Shown one piece after another: positions 1 through 9,325 of a DNA stretch of 64,000 nucleotides (its first letter is position 1; each line of letters starts with the position of its first letter). The stretch is from Mariaggregatimicrobium sp964498785 (GTDB lineage: Bacteria; Zhuqueibacterota; Zhuqueibacteria; Thermofontimicrobiales; Thiofontviventaceae). Location: NCBI GenBank assembly GCA_964498785.1, contig CAZCJL010000015.1, forward strand, positions 1 through 64,000, in the 5' to 3' direction. The notes under the pieces were generated by a model. It saw nothing but the letters and a program-made list of their open reading frames with translations. It ran no database searches and was not told the origin of the DNA. A program made the position numbers and the translations under genes.

Positions 1-232
1 AAATACGACATAGAGGCAAGCGCCCATATCTACCATAAAATATTGAGAAGATACTGCTATTTTAAAATAACTCTAAAATATGCAAGATATTACTTTCGGT
101 TTTCCTCAATACAAAATAATGTGAATATGAAAAAAATCATTCAGAAAAATTTTTTGCCGTCGATATTAATTTCAGACTGGAAATTGAAAGTTCATTTGTT
201 CCCTATTATATATGTTCCTTCTGTGAAAAATG

Positions 233-344
233 CAGGGGATGTAAAAAAACCGAAAATTGAGTTGATGTACCTACGGAAACGGATAAAGATTGAGCGATTG
301 CGTTGGTATGTGTGGAAATGGATATGGATATTTTGCATCCCCTG
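233..344. repeat. Inverted repeat pair, 14-bp arms
   Basis: The arm at 233-246 (CAGGGGATGTAAAA) is matched by TTTTGCATCCCCTG at 331-344 with one mismatch, enclosing about 84 bp. The arms could be the ends of a small non-autonomous element or simply a long hairpin. No flanking target duplication was recognised. Confidence 0.4.
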
Positions 345-427
345 TTTTTTAAGCAACTGCTTTTTTATATGATTCATTTGTTAATTTCCATGATTTAAAT
401 AAAGAATCACCAAATTTTGGTTATACT

Positions 428-495
428 GTCTGTTCGATACAGCCTGCTCTCTTTCTGAAAAATTAACATATTATGTATCGAACAGACTTTTTTTT
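428..495 (+). terminator. Rho-independent-type terminator with long loop
   Basis: GTCTGTTCGATACA at 428-441 pairs perfectly with TGTATCGAACAGAC at 474-487, a 14-bp stem, and is followed directly by eight T residues at 488-495. The 32-base loop is long for a terminator. Reading is rightward. The gene it would end is not visible in the window. Confidence 0.6.
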
Positions 496-605
496 CTCTT
501 AATATTATATTCCCCTGGTATCGAACTTTTACTTACTACCTGTGTTTAAATTATAAAATCAGAGTTTTTTCATTTTACTTGAAATAACTAATTTCAACAT
601 CATTT

Positions 606-783
606 AACCTTAAAAAGTCATAACCACAGAGAATCAGAGTACACAGAGCTTTTATTTTCAAAACGTTACGCAAACAATAGTAACTCGAATTTTTCTTAAC
701 TCAGTTTGAAAAGTAATGTGCACACAAGTTATTGTTTCTCTGTGACCGCTGTGCTTCTGTGGCACGATTTGTGAATAATGCAG
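606..783 (+). repeat. Dispersed intergenic repeat, full copy A
   Basis: This stretch of about 178 bp (starts AACCTTAAAAAGTCATA, ends GTGAATAATGCAG) recurs nearly identically in inverted orientation at 57185-57361. Its right-hand part recurs at 13041-13107. It carries alternating ACAGAG and CTCTGTG motifs that can fold. It encodes nothing obvious and always lies between genes. Confidence 0.85.
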
Positions 784-945
784 ATTAAAAAATTTACTGT
801 GGTGTTGTCACGTATCACGAACAGAACAACCAACAGAAACCCACATCGTTATTACCATGGGAACCAAAACACAAAATTCGTTTAGCAGCCTGAATTATTT
901 AACCACCGCGCCAATCTTCTAAACTCGAAGAAGGAGCATTTCTTT

Positions 946-1680
946 ATGCACTTAACATCCATAAAATTGTTTCCTGAAAGATATCCCACGACAAAATATT
1001 ATCCCTTTAATCTAGATATTTTTCGTCATTCAGATGAAATTTTACTAACAACTCCGGTCTCTTTTTTTATCGGAGAAAACGGGACCGGAAAATCAACTTT
1101 GCTACGAGCAATGACACAAAAATGTGGGGTTCACATTTGGCAGGAAACAGATCGCCCGCGCTTTGAAAACAATCCTTATGAAAAACTGTTTTATAAAACA
1201 ATTGAAGTAAAATGGCGCGACAGTTCGGTGCCTGGTTCTTTTTTCGCATCACAAATATTTCAGTCGTTTTCTCAGATTTTAGATGAATGGGCAATCGCTG
1301 ATCCCCGGTTTCTGAAACGGTTTGGCGGAAAATCTCTGATGACGCAATCACACGGGCAGTCGCTTATGTCGTATTTTAAAAGCCGCTATAAAATAAAAGG
1401 CGTCTATTTTCTGGACGAACCAGAAACAGCGCTTTCGCCGGCCAGTCAACTTGAATTACTAAATCTCATCACTGAAATGGGAAACGCCGGTCACGCGCAA
1501 TTCGTTATCGCGACGCACTCGCCGATTCTGTTGGCATGCCCTGTCGCACAAATCTACAGTTTTAACGAGGTACCGATTCGCATCGTAGATTATGAAGATA
1601 CTGAATATTACACATTCTACAAGGAATTTATGTCAGATTATAAAAAATTTATTTCAGATATGAAAGAGAGGGAGAAATGA
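946..1680 (+). CDS. Predicted AAA/ABC-type ATPase (COG3910-like)
   Basis: This 244-residue protein is a soluble SMC/ABC-type ATPase. It has a Walker A motif GENGTGKS at residues 43-50, a signature-like QSHGQS near residue 135, Walker B VYFLDEPE around 150, and an ATHSP switch histidine near 190. The order and length match the COG3910 family of small predicted ATPases, whose substrate is unknown. The start is supported by AGAAGGAG about 9 bases upstream. The stop overlaps the start of the next gene by four bases (ATGA), so the two are translationally coupled. No signal peptide is seen. The family assignment is firm, the cellular role unknown. Confidence 0.8.
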   Translation: MHLTSIKLFPERYPTTKYYPFNLDIFRHSDEILLTTPVSFFIGENGTGKSTLLRAMTQKCGVHIWQETDRPRFENNPYEKLFYKTIEVKWRDSSVPGSFFASQIFQSFSQILDEWAIADPRFLKRFGGKSLMTQSHGQSLMSYFKSRYKIKGVYFLDEPETALSPASQLELLNLITEMGNAGHAQFVIATHSPILLACPVAQIYSFNEVPIRIVDYEDTEYYTFYKEFMSDYKKFISDMKEREK

Positions 1681-1880
1681 CAAAATTTCTATTATGGCTC
1701 ATTTTGTTCGTAATATGCTGGCCTGTGGCACTATTGGCCCTAATTTTCTACCCGTTCGTCTGGCTGATTCTGCTGCCATTCCGAATTATCGGCATCACAG
1801 TGAGCGGCGTGCTGGAATTGTTACGCGGCATTATTACATTTCCGGTACGGTTGCTGCAAGGTGGGTATCGTAAGGAGTGA
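1677..1880 (+). CDS. Small hydrophobic membrane protein
   Basis: This 67-residue protein has two nearly continuous hydrophobic stretches (about residues 4-34 and 36-60) and ends in a basic tail (GGYRKE). It is probably an inner-membrane protein with one hairpin or two short helices. Its ATG overlaps the stop codon of the upstream ATPase, so the pair is made together. This suggests, without proof, that the small protein is a membrane partner of the ATPase. I do not recognise a family. Confidence 0.65.
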   Translation: MTKFLLWLILFVICWPVALLALIFYPFVWLILLPFRIIGITVSGVLELLRGIITFPVRLLQGGYRKE

Positions 1881-1917
1881 GCAATATTATTTCTTTACCA
1901 TAAATTTTTAGTAACTG

Positions 1918-1969
1918 CTCAGCTATTGGCATTTGGCTGTTAGCCAACAGCTTACAGCCAATAGCTGAG
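1918..1969. terminator. Perfect 13-bp hairpin between convergent genes
   Basis: CTCAGCTATTGGC at 1918-1930 pairs perfectly with GCCAATAGCTGAG at 1957-1969. Inside the loop TTGGCT-GTT-AGCCAA forms a second small hairpin. It sits between the ends of a rightward and a leftward gene, so it could stop transcription from both sides. A T-run is lacking, so a role as a repeat rather than a terminator is possible. Confidence 0.5.
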
Positions 1970-2023
1970 TATCAACAATTCTTTTACATCGAAACCAGGT
2001 TATTTCAAAATATTCTCAAAAAC

Positions 2024-3892
2024 TTACGGCGTCTTCAAAATATCCTTTAACTTTTTTTTCGCCTCATCGCCGACTTTCGTTTTCTCTTTTTCAATGCGCT
2101 CTTCAACTTCTTTTCGTTTCTGTTCAATTTTGTCGGTCTGTTCCTGAGCTCGCTGTTTTAAAGTTTCCATCTGATTTAGCAGTTTTTCACGATTCTGTGC
2201 GATCACTGTCTCGGCTTTGGTTCGATATTTGTTCGATTGTTCTCTTACATAATTTTCCACCTGCATTTGCGCGTCCCGCAGGTTTTTTTGTATTGTATTT
2301 TTCACCTGGTTTGCCAATAACCTATCCACGTTTGAATTCATGCGCAATTGGTAATCGGATTTTTCGCCTTGAACTGATGCATTTAGTTTCAGCTCTTTCA
2401 ACCCTTTTAACACGTCACGAATCACCGCTTCGATGCGTCCGGCAGCAGCATCTGCATAAATAAAATTCACCGGTTTCGCGTCGAATTTCAGTTTCATATC
2501 GATTGCGTCTTCGATAAAATAGCCGGTCAGAGAAATATCTCCTTTTTGCGCGGTCACAGCTTCGGGAAAATAACGACTTTTTTTCAAATTCACCTTCCCC
2601 AGTCCAAAATTCCGCGCCGAAATCCACAATGAGTCTTTTGCCTGAGCTGTGATATGGTCAAAACTTCCTTTCATGTTGTAGGCATTGCCATCAATTTTTT
2701 TCAGATCAAAATTGAATCGGGTCGGGCGATTATAAATAGCTGGTTCGTTGGTAACACCTTTAAGTACCCCTTCAACAAAATAGGCTCTGCTGGTATCGCC
2801 GGCAGCAGTTGCCGCAGAAAAATTTGCCGTTCGCATCAGAAATCGGGGATATCGGTAATGAAACGGGAATAACACATTTCGGCCCTGCATTCTGGGTTTC
2901 TTTTCTTTTTTATTAGCTGAAGCCATTTTTTTTGCTTTTGGTATATATTCCCGGGCTGTCTCCACGTAACCAAACACCTGTTCGATGCGACTGACGACCG
3001 GTTCTCCGAATAGCAGCATACTCACATCCTTCACATCCAAATCTTTTATTTTTGCCAGCGACTTCGCCCTGTCAATATCTTGTTGAACACTATCTTGCGC
3101 CTGTTTCAATTTTTGCTCCAAATCATCAAACGTTGTTCGCAAATCGGCATATTGATCACTTATTTTTTCCCGGAGTGATTTAATTTCCTGTTGAATTTTT
3201 TTTAGCTTTGTTAATGCGGCAGTCAAAGAAGCCACATCCTTGATTTCATCAATTTTTAGCGCTTTTATGTCCTGCTCCAGTTTGTTTAACCGCGCCTCAT
3301 AGTCAGTGGGAGATGTTTGCTTTTTCCAGTAGTCAAAAGAGCTATCTGCCATCTGGTTCACTTTTTTATATTCCTGAACAGATATCAGGTTATCCACATC
3401 AACCAGAGAGTCGATTTTCAATTTTTTACCCAAACCGGATAAATCAAACGCCGGCATTTTTTCCAGCTCATTTCTGAGCTGCTCTTTTGCTTTGACAACA
3501 GCCCCCGTTTTTTTGTCTTTTTTCTCCGGCTTTTTGGGAATACTTCCGTCAGTTGTGCGTTTCGTATTGCTGCGCACATTTTCCAGCGCCATTTCCCGAA
3601 TAATAACCCGCTTCCAAAAGAGTGGCCGAACTTCGATATCAAATGACGCCCTGCCGGTTTCCAGGATATTGTACCACGGATTATTTTTATCCACGACCTG
3701 AAGCTGATTCCACGAGCATTCCATTTTGAACAGACTGAAACGGAAATCATCAATTTCCACTTTTGCGCCAGCAATGGCCTGGCCAGCGCTTTCCAGTGCG
3801 CGTTCAAAATACCGGTCCCGGGCGAAAAATGCAATCACTGCGAACAATGCAATGATGACAAGCAGGATAATAATTCCTTTTTTTCTCATCAT
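2024..3892 (-). CDS. TIGR03545-type AsmA-like membrane-anchored protein
   Basis: This 622-residue protein has one N-terminal membrane helix (residues about 6-24) followed by a large periplasmic region. The segment after the helix (FSLFKMECSW, then VRPLFWKRVIIREMALENV) resembles AsmA-type envelope proteins. A long charged helical region (about 190-290) and a glutamine/lysine-rich coiled coil at the C-terminus (about 540-615) are clear. Length, layout and the neighbour upstream fit family TIGR03545, which is commonly found beside TIGR03546. The start lies on GGAGGTGA and overlaps the previous stop. A role in envelope lipid handling is an inference from the AsmA resemblance only. Confidence 0.7.
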   Translation of the reverse strand: MMRKKGIIILLVIIALFAVIAFFARDRYFERALESAGQAIAGAKVEIDDFRFSLFKMECSWNQLQVVDKNNPWYNILETGRASFDIEVRPLFWKRVIIREMALENVRSNTKRTTDGSIPKKPEKKDKKTGAVVKAKEQLRNELEKMPAFDLSGLGKKLKIDSLVDVDNLISVQEYKKVNQMADSSFDYWKKQTSPTDYEARLNKLEQDIKALKIDEIKDVASLTAALTKLKKIQQEIKSLREKISDQYADLRTTFDDLEQKLKQAQDSVQQDIDRAKSLAKIKDLDVKDVSMLLFGEPVVSRIEQVFGYVETAREYIPKAKKMASANKKEKKPRMQGRNVLFPFHYRYPRFLMRTANFSAATAAGDTSRAYFVEGVLKGVTNEPAIYNRPTRFNFDLKKIDGNAYNMKGSFDHITAQAKDSLWISARNFGLGKVNLKKSRYFPEAVTAQKGDISLTGYFIEDAIDMKLKFDAKPVNFIYADAAAGRIEAVIRDVLKGLKELKLNASVQGEKSDYQLRMNSNVDRLLANQVKNTIQKNLRDAQMQVENYVREQSNKYRTKAETVIAQNREKLLNQMETLKQRAQEQTDKIEQKRKEVEERIEKEKTKVGDEAKKKLKDILKTP

Positions 3893-4416
3893 TCACCTCC
3901 CAAATCTCGTATCTTAACATACAATTTAAAAATTGAACTGCCCTTCAATGCTTGCACGACTTTCCATTTATTAATTTTTTCTTCGAGACCGGATCGATAT
4001 GCCAACACCAGTTTCTTCATTCCGACAAACACCGGAGCAAATAGAATCAGTCCGCACACGAAGCTTCCCATCACAATGGTATTATTAAAACGTGATAACG
4101 GTGCAACCGGCACATTATACAACGTTTCCCAAAGTCCGTACAAAAACGGGATGCCTGTCAACACAAAAGTACCGACTGTATGAAACAGTGGATCAAGCAA
4201 ATAGGCAAACAGCCCGGACACTAAAATTGCCAAAGTACCAGCCGCAAGGTTGATATCCAGAAGTATCAACAAAAGAAATAAGACAACGCCTTGCAGCGTC
4301 CAAAATGGCATTAACCCAATTAAAAAGCCGACGCCAAAACCGGCGGCAATTTTGTTCGGGGATTCTCCGGACCGAAATGCCTTGATAATTTTAGAGACAA
4401 TTTTAAACCAAAACAT
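3889..4416 (-). CDS. TIGR03546-type membrane protein (DUF2062-like)
   Basis: This 175-residue protein starts with a short amphipathic stretch and GESPNKIAAGFGVGFLIG, the glycine-rich segment typical of DUF2062/TIGR03546 proteins. Membrane segments follow at about residues 25-75, 85-105 and 115-140. It is the first gene of a two-gene leftward operon with the AsmA-like gene downstream (four-base overlap). This is the standard TIGR03546-TIGR03545 arrangement. Function is unknown; the pairing implies a shared envelope role. Confidence 0.72.
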   Translation of the reverse strand: MFWFKIVSKIIKAFRSGESPNKIAAGFGVGFLIGLMPFWTLQGVVLFLLLILLDINLAAGTLAILVSGLFAYLLDPLFHTVGTFVLTGIPFLYGLWETLYNVPVAPLSRFNNTIVMGSFVCGLILFAPVFVGMKKLVLAYRSGLEEKINKWKVVQALKGSSIFKLYVKIRDLGGE

Positions 4417-4837
4417 AATTCATCCTGATTTTTAAATGTGAAATATTTAACATTGGACATTATAGTTTTTAAATCGATGATGATAATCTGAATTTTTTTA
4501 ATTTCTGTAAAATCTTATTTGTAAAAAATATAATTGAATTTTCACGAAATGTCAAGTAATTATTTTATAATATGAACTTCTGCCGGAGCAAAATGTATGA
4601 TACCTTAGAAATCATCAAAAATATCTTGTTTTATTACTCTTATTTTTTTATATTTCTATTGATTAGAACAACAAAAGCGCTGTTTACAGGAAATGATCGA
4701 CATTTTTTAAATTCACATTTTTATCAGAGATGATTTATTCAACACCCTGAAGCAACGACTCGATTTCAAAAGTCAGCTTAAAAATTACAATCTGTTACAT
4801 AGCATTCAGCGCTCATACAATTGGTGAAAGGAATATT
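4417..4837. other. Intergenic region between divergent genes
   Basis: This is about 420 bp of AT-rich DNA between a leftward and a rightward operon. It must hold both promoters, but I could not single out a convincing -35/-10 pair. No open frame with a ribosome-binding site and no repeat was recognised. Confidence 0.5.
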
Positions 4838-5665
4838 ATGAAATTAGCCATTGTTTCCGACCAGATATCTTTAGATTTTAAGGAAGCTGTCGAATACGGC
4901 CTGGAATGGGGAGTTGAAGATTTTGAGTTGCGAAATTTAACGACCGGTCGAGCGCCTTACGTGACCAGCGAAGAACTTGACAGCATTATCGACGTGAAGG
5001 AAGAATATGGAATTAATATTTCGGCGATTTCTCCGGGTCTGTTCAGGATTTCGCTGAAAGAAGAGCAACAACTGAAATTGGAGCTGGAAGAAAAAATATA
5101 TGATAGTTTTCGATTTGCCGATAAATTAGGAACCCGGGACGTTATTATTTTTAGTTTTAAACGATATGAAAATGAGCCACAAAGCAATTACATTCAGATT
5201 GTTCATATTCTTAGCAGAATGACTGCACTTGCAGAAAAATATGGTTTTCGCCTGTTGCTGGAAAATGAGCCGAATTATTGGTGTGAAACCGGTGAAGACA
5301 CGGCACAGGTATTAGAGGAAATCAATTCAAAATCTCTCCGTGCAAACTGGGACCCTGCAAATGCTTATGCTGCCGGCGAGATACCCTATCCTTATGGTTT
5401 TTTAGCCATCCGAAAATATATTTCCAATATTCATGTAAAAGACGCCATTCGTTCTATAAATGGCAACATAGACTGGGTTATGGTCGGACAGGGAGAGATT
5501 GACTGGAAAGGACAGTTTCAGGCGCTTATGCATGGAGTTGATTTGAAATATGTAACAATTGAAACAAGTTGCAAACCAATGCTCGAATATTCCCGGCGAA
5601 ATATTACGCAGGTCAATCAAATGGTAGATGATTATATTTTAGATGACAATTATATGATTCGATAA
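4838..5665 (+). CDS. Sugar phosphate isomerase/epimerase (TIM barrel)
   Basis: This 275-residue protein belongs to the AP-endonuclease-2-like TIM-barrel family that includes xylose isomerase-like and hexulose epimerase enzymes. Candidate metal ligands sit at the ends of the barrel strands: Glu in LLLENEPN (about 146), Asp in ANWDPANA (about 174), His in NIHVKD (about 200), and Glu in VTIETS (about 246). The start has GAAAGGA about 6 bases upstream. The next gene begins 52 bases later and is an aminotransferase of nucleotide-sugar type, so both may act on one sugar pathway. The substrate cannot be told from sequence. Confidence 0.8.
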   Translation: MKLAIVSDQISLDFKEAVEYGLEWGVEDFELRNLTTGRAPYVTSEELDSIIDVKEEYGINISAISPGLFRISLKEEQQLKLELEEKIYDSFRFADKLGTRDVIIFSFKRYENEPQSNYIQIVHILSRMTALAEKYGFRLLLENEPNYWCETGEDTAQVLEEINSKSLRANWDPANAYAAGEIPYPYGFLAIRKYISNIHVKDAIRSINGNIDWVMVGQGEIDWKGQFQALMHGVDLKYVTIETSCKPMLEYSRRNITQVNQMVDDYILDDNYMIR

Positions 5666-5717
5666 ATTTTTCTAATTCACTAAAAAATTCCAATATCAAC
5701 TGAAACAGGAGTCTTGA

Positions 5718-6941
5718 ATGCATAAACTTGCAATAAATGGCGGAAATGCAATCCGTACAAAGCCGTTTCCCAAATGGCCGGTCTGGACTGATGATGAAAT
5801 TAATAAGCTGACTGAAGTTGTAAAAAGCGATCAATGGGGCTCGATAAAAGGGACGCGGGTTAATGATTTCGAAAAAAAATATGCTGCATTTCATGATGCG
5901 AAATATGGTATTTGTGTAAACAGCGGAACAACTGCGCTCACGCTCGCATTGAGAGCCGTGGGGATTGGCAAAGGCGACGAAGTTCTTGTCCCCGCGTATA
6001 CATTTATTGCCACAGCAACCTCAATCGTTGAAGCAGGTGCGATCCCCTGTTTTGTGGATATCGATCCTGACACCTATAATATTGATGTAAACCAACTCGA
6101 AAAAAATATTAACAAGCGAACCAAAGGAATTATGCCGGTTCATTTTGGCGGCCGTCCGGCTGAAATGGACGCAATCCTTTCTATTGCAAAAAAATATGAT
6201 TTGAAAGTTGTGGAAGACGCGGCCCAGGCATGGGGATCAGAATGGAAAAGAACAAAAGTCGGCGCGATTGGCAATGCCGGTTGTTTCAGTTTTCAGTCTT
6301 CTAAAAACATCACATCAGCAGAAGGCGGAATTATTTTAACAAACGAAGCTGAAACTGAAAAATTCGCTCGTTCGTTTTCCAATTGCGGACGCCTACCCCA
6401 GGGTGTGTGGTACGAACATTATTATCTTGGTGGAAATTATCGGATGACAGAATTTCAAGCAGCGATTCTCGAAGCCCAATTTGCCCGGTATCCGAAATAC
6501 AAAGAAATCCGTGAACAAAACGGTCATTATCTTGATGAGCAGCTTGCCAATTTAGAAGGATGTGGTATTTTAAAAAACGATCCCAACATTACCAGCAACT
6601 CCCGCCATCTTTACATTTGGCGATATAAAAAGGATGCTTTTAACAATGCATCCAAAGAGCGTTTCATACAAGCACTGCAAAAAGAGGGAATTATCACCAG
6701 CGCTGGTTATTCCATTCCATTGTATTCTCAGCCAGTCATGAAAGATAAGGCATTCGGTCCAATGGGACGCGCCATTGATATGGGAGTTGACTATTCTTCA
6801 TACCATCTGCCCGAAACCGAAAAAGCATGTTATGAAGAAGCAATCTGGTTTCCACAATTTGTCCTGTTGGGAGACGAACAAGATATGAGCGATATTGTGA
6901 AAGCAATTCAAAAAATACAGCAAAATTCAAACGAGCTATAA
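5718..6941 (+). CDS. DegT/DnrJ/EryC1/StrS-type PLP aminotransferase
   Basis: This 407-residue protein is a full-length member of the DegT/StrS family, which makes amino sugars or dehydrates sugars using PLP. The PLP pocket is visible: NSGTTALTLALRA near residue 75, VEDAAQAWG near 167, and the Schiff-base lysine in FQSSKNITSAEGG near residue 195. The ribosome-binding site is AACAGGAG. It follows the isomerase gene and is closed by a strong terminator, so the two form a short operon. Sugar specificity is unknown. Confidence 0.85.
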   Translation: MHKLAINGGNAIRTKPFPKWPVWTDDEINKLTEVVKSDQWGSIKGTRVNDFEKKYAAFHDAKYGICVNSGTTALTLALRAVGIGKGDEVLVPAYTFIATATSIVEAGAIPCFVDIDPDTYNIDVNQLEKNINKRTKGIMPVHFGGRPAEMDAILSIAKKYDLKVVEDAAQAWGSEWKRTKVGAIGNAGCFSFQSSKNITSAEGGIILTNEAETEKFARSFSNCGRLPQGVWYEHYYLGGNYRMTEFQAAILEAQFARYPKYKEIREQNGHYLDEQLANLEGCGILKNDPNITSNSRHLYIWRYKKDAFNNASKERFIQALQKEGIITSAGYSIPLYSQPVMKDKAFGPMGRAIDMGVDYSSYHLPETEKACYEEAIWFPQFVLLGDEQDMSDIVKAIQKIQQNSNEL

Positions 6942-6956
6942 TTGAATTTTATAAAA

Positions 6957-6999
6957 GTCACCAGGTCGAAAAAAAACTCCAGGCCTGGTGACATTTTTT
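6957..6999 (+). terminator. Rho-independent terminator after the aminotransferase
   Basis: GTCACCAGG at 6957-6965 pairs perfectly with CCTGGTGAC at 6984-6992. The stem is followed by a run of T residues at 6994-6999. It lies 15 bases after the aminotransferase stop and ends that operon. Confidence 0.85.
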
Positions 7000-7022
7000 A
7001 AATTAAAAATAAAGGCAAATTC

Positions 7023-7931
7023 ATGATAAAAATTAACAAAATATTGTGCCCGGTTGATTTTTGTAAATGCTCGGAAAATGCCTTAAAAAACGCCCTGATT
7101 ATTGCCCAAAGATACAATGCGGAATTGCATCTGTTTCACACCATATTAATCTATGAAGATGAAACCTATCACGCCGGCGAAAACACACCCGATTTCACCA
7201 AAAGCTATGATCTGCTGTCGGAAATATCGGATACAAAATTGACGACAATGCTCAAAAGCGAAACAAATCATTTAAAGATTAAAAAGGTTATTACTCGGGG
7301 AGTTTCCGCGTCCGAGGAAATATTGTCTTATGCCGGAGAAAATGGATTTGACCTAATTGTGATGGGAACCCATGGCAGAAAAGGCGTCGGGCATTTTTTG
7401 ATGGGAAGTGTCGCCGAAAAAGTTGTACGGATGGCACAGTGCCCGGTACTAACAATTCACGAACAGACAAAAACAATCGATGCGTATGATCATATTTTTG
7501 TTCCTGTTGATTTCTCCGAATATTCACAACTCGCGCTGAGTTATGGTTTGGAACTTGCATCCGGATATAATGCAGATATTACTCTGTTTCATGTTGTGGA
7601 ACAGAGCATACATCCAAGTTTTTACGCCGGCGGAAAATCTTCGATTTTTGAGATTGATTCCGAACTCAGGAATCGCTCCATCGAAGCGATGAATGATTTC
7701 CGGGATAAGGCAGGACACAAAAATGTCGCTACCAAATATGTGCTTACCGAAGGCAGAGCAGCCAAAGAAATCATCGATTATTTAGCGGATCATCCCGTTG
7801 ATTTGGTGGTTATTGCCACACACGGCTTGACAGGGATCGGACATTTTCTGTTGGGTAGCACCACGGAAAAAGTTGTCCGCCGCTCAACAACGCCTGTATT
7901 GACAGTCAAAAAATTAAAGCATGGTGATTAG
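7023..7931 (+). CDS. Tandem universal stress protein (UspA domains)
   Basis: This 302-residue protein has two UspA domains, about 1-150 and 155-302. Each carries the ATP-binding glycine pattern: GTHGRKGVGHFLMGSVAEKV near residue 117 and THGLTGIGHFLLGSTTEKV near 267, each followed by a PVLT strand. Such tandem proteins bind ATP and support survival under stress, but the target is unknown. It stands alone, separated from the upstream operon by a terminator. It overlaps the convergent membrane gene by four bases at the stops. Confidence 0.9.
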   Translation: MIKINKILCPVDFCKCSENALKNALIIAQRYNAELHLFHTILIYEDETYHAGENTPDFTKSYDLLSEISDTKLTTMLKSETNHLKIKKVITRGVSASEEILSYAGENGFDLIVMGTHGRKGVGHFLMGSVAEKVVRMAQCPVLTIHEQTKTIDAYDHIFVPVDFSEYSQLALSYGLELASGYNADITLFHVVEQSIHPSFYAGGKSSIFEIDSELRNRSIEAMNDFRDKAGHKNVATKYVLTEGRAAKEIIDYLADHPVDLVVIATHGLTGIGHFLLGSTTEKVVRRSTTPVLTVKKLKHGD

Positions 7932-9289
7932 TGGAATAACCCTTTAATAATGTTGTCTAATTTCGTTTCTTCCAGAATCGCCAGCATGGATAAATCAAAT
8001 TCGTTGTACTCTGTTTCTCTTAATAAGCCGAAATGACCGTAATAATGTTCTTTGGTAAAATCCTCAGTGGTTTCTTTAAATTTAATGGGAACGAAGACGA
8101 TATATTTATTTTTTACGTTGACGTCAAAACCAAGCGTTGCGACATCGCACTCGCGTGGTTGTCGTTCGTCGTAAGTCAATTTTTCGAACGTTTGCGCGAT
8201 ATTCGGAATTAGTCTATTTTTAATGAGCTCGGTCTCTTCATGCGAAGCTTTGGAATGAATATAAATCTCGTCTTCGACATGTAAATAACAAACAGGAGAG
8301 AATAAATATTTTGAGAATTCTTCAACAATTTTATTCATTACGAATTCTTTCTTTTTGGAGACATTTTTTACAGAATTGATAATGTTGGAAAAATCGTCCA
8401 GTCGCATAATCAAAAAAATAGTATATAACAACATTTCCCGTTCAAACATACTTTTAATGATATCGTCGATTTTCCAATTTTCTAATTTCTCAATAATGAA
8501 TATATCAATCAGCGGTTCCATTTGATACCAACTTGTGATCGACGGAGGTTTTTCATAAAACAGAGCAAAATAGCCAAGAGGTTGATCATTAATGTTCACT
8601 GGCGTAACGGTGCAATAATCAGAGGGAAGCCTCAAATGGCTGTAATCGATTGGCTTTCCGGATTTCGAGTACAGCGTAACCGGATCTTTATCCATAATCT
8701 TTGCGCTTTTAATTTTATTATTCTTAGCTGTCATGATTAATGATGAACTTCTCTTTTCATGATATACATAATATTCCATTGCTTCTTTAAATTCTGTAGA
8801 ATAATATTGTCTTATTGTCTCCGGATAAATCGCAACTTCATGGGTTGGTAAATTTTGCGACTTAAGATAGAAAACACCTCCATCAATATTTTTAAAGAGG
8901 TCTTTATCACAAAAATATTTTATCAAGTCATTACCAAAGCGATATAATTCTTCCCGGAGAAGAAACGGGAATCCTTCGACATCCAGCTTAAAAGCATCGT
9001 ATGCACCGACTGAGATGAGTTTATTGCAGCAGTTGTCGATCATATTCAGTAATTTCCGATTGATAGATTCTAATAATCCTTTTTGATAGTAAAATTTATA
9101 CGCCAACGTAAACGATATGGAAGTAATACCAAAAAACAGATATCCCCAGAGTTCCTGTAACTCTTTACCTGCTGTAGAACTGGTAATTATAAGTATAAAT
9201 ACAAAAAGCGCAAGAGTACCAACGACCAGACAAATGGCAACTCTTTTTTGAAAATAGACATTATAATCTAAACCTTTTTTATAATACAT
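7928..9289 (-). CDS. Two-helix membrane protein with GAF-like regions
   Basis: This 453-residue protein has two N-terminal membrane helices (about residues 16-37 and 48-66), then a long cytoplasmic part. Segments such as VTPVNINDQPLGYFALFYEK (about 225-245) and the C-terminal stretch ending in a helix (NEFDLSMLAILEETKL) look like the strand and final-helix pattern of GAF sensor domains, probably two in tandem. No kinase, cyclase or GGDEF motif is seen, so it would be a sensor without a recognisable output. The start has AAGGAG at good spacing. A promoter with an overlapping palindrome lies upstream. The family is not firmly recognised. Confidence 0.6.
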   Translation of the reverse strand: MYYKKGLDYNVYFQKRVAICLVVGTLALFVFILIITSSTAGKELQELWGYLFFGITSISFTLAYKFYYQKGLLESINRKLLNMIDNCCNKLISVGAYDAFKLDVEGFPFLLREELYRFGNDLIKYFCDKDLFKNIDGGVFYLKSQNLPTHEVAIYPETIRQYYSTEFKEAMEYYVYHEKRSSSLIMTAKNNKIKSAKIMDKDPVTLYSKSGKPIDYSHLRLPSDYCTVTPVNINDQPLGYFALFYEKPPSITSWYQMEPLIDIFIIEKLENWKIDDIIKSMFEREMLLYTIFLIMRLDDFSNIINSVKNVSKKKEFVMNKIVEEFSKYLFSPVCYLHVEDEIYIHSKASHEETELIKNRLIPNIAQTFEKLTYDERQPRECDVATLGFDVNVKNKYIVFVPIKFKETTEDFTKEHYYGHFGLLRETEYNEFDLSMLAILEETKLDNIIKGLFH

Positions 9290-9325
9290 AATTTTCTCCT
9301 TATTACAGCAATATATTATAAATTA

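Larger units (their letters stand above)
1..605. other. AT-rich stretch with no convincing gene
   Basis: I see no supported gene here. A basic, tryptophan-rich open frame at 43-372 has no ribosome-binding site or recognisable domain, and it is crossed by an inverted repeat, so I do not call it. The stretch holds that inverted repeat (233-344) and a strong terminator-like hairpin (428-495), which may serve a gene lying to the left of the window. Confidence 0.5.

Noticed and set aside
43..372. 109-codon open frame at the left end
   Set aside because: No ribosome-binding site, odd composition, crossed by an inverted repeat, and a competing reverse frame. Not supported as a gene.
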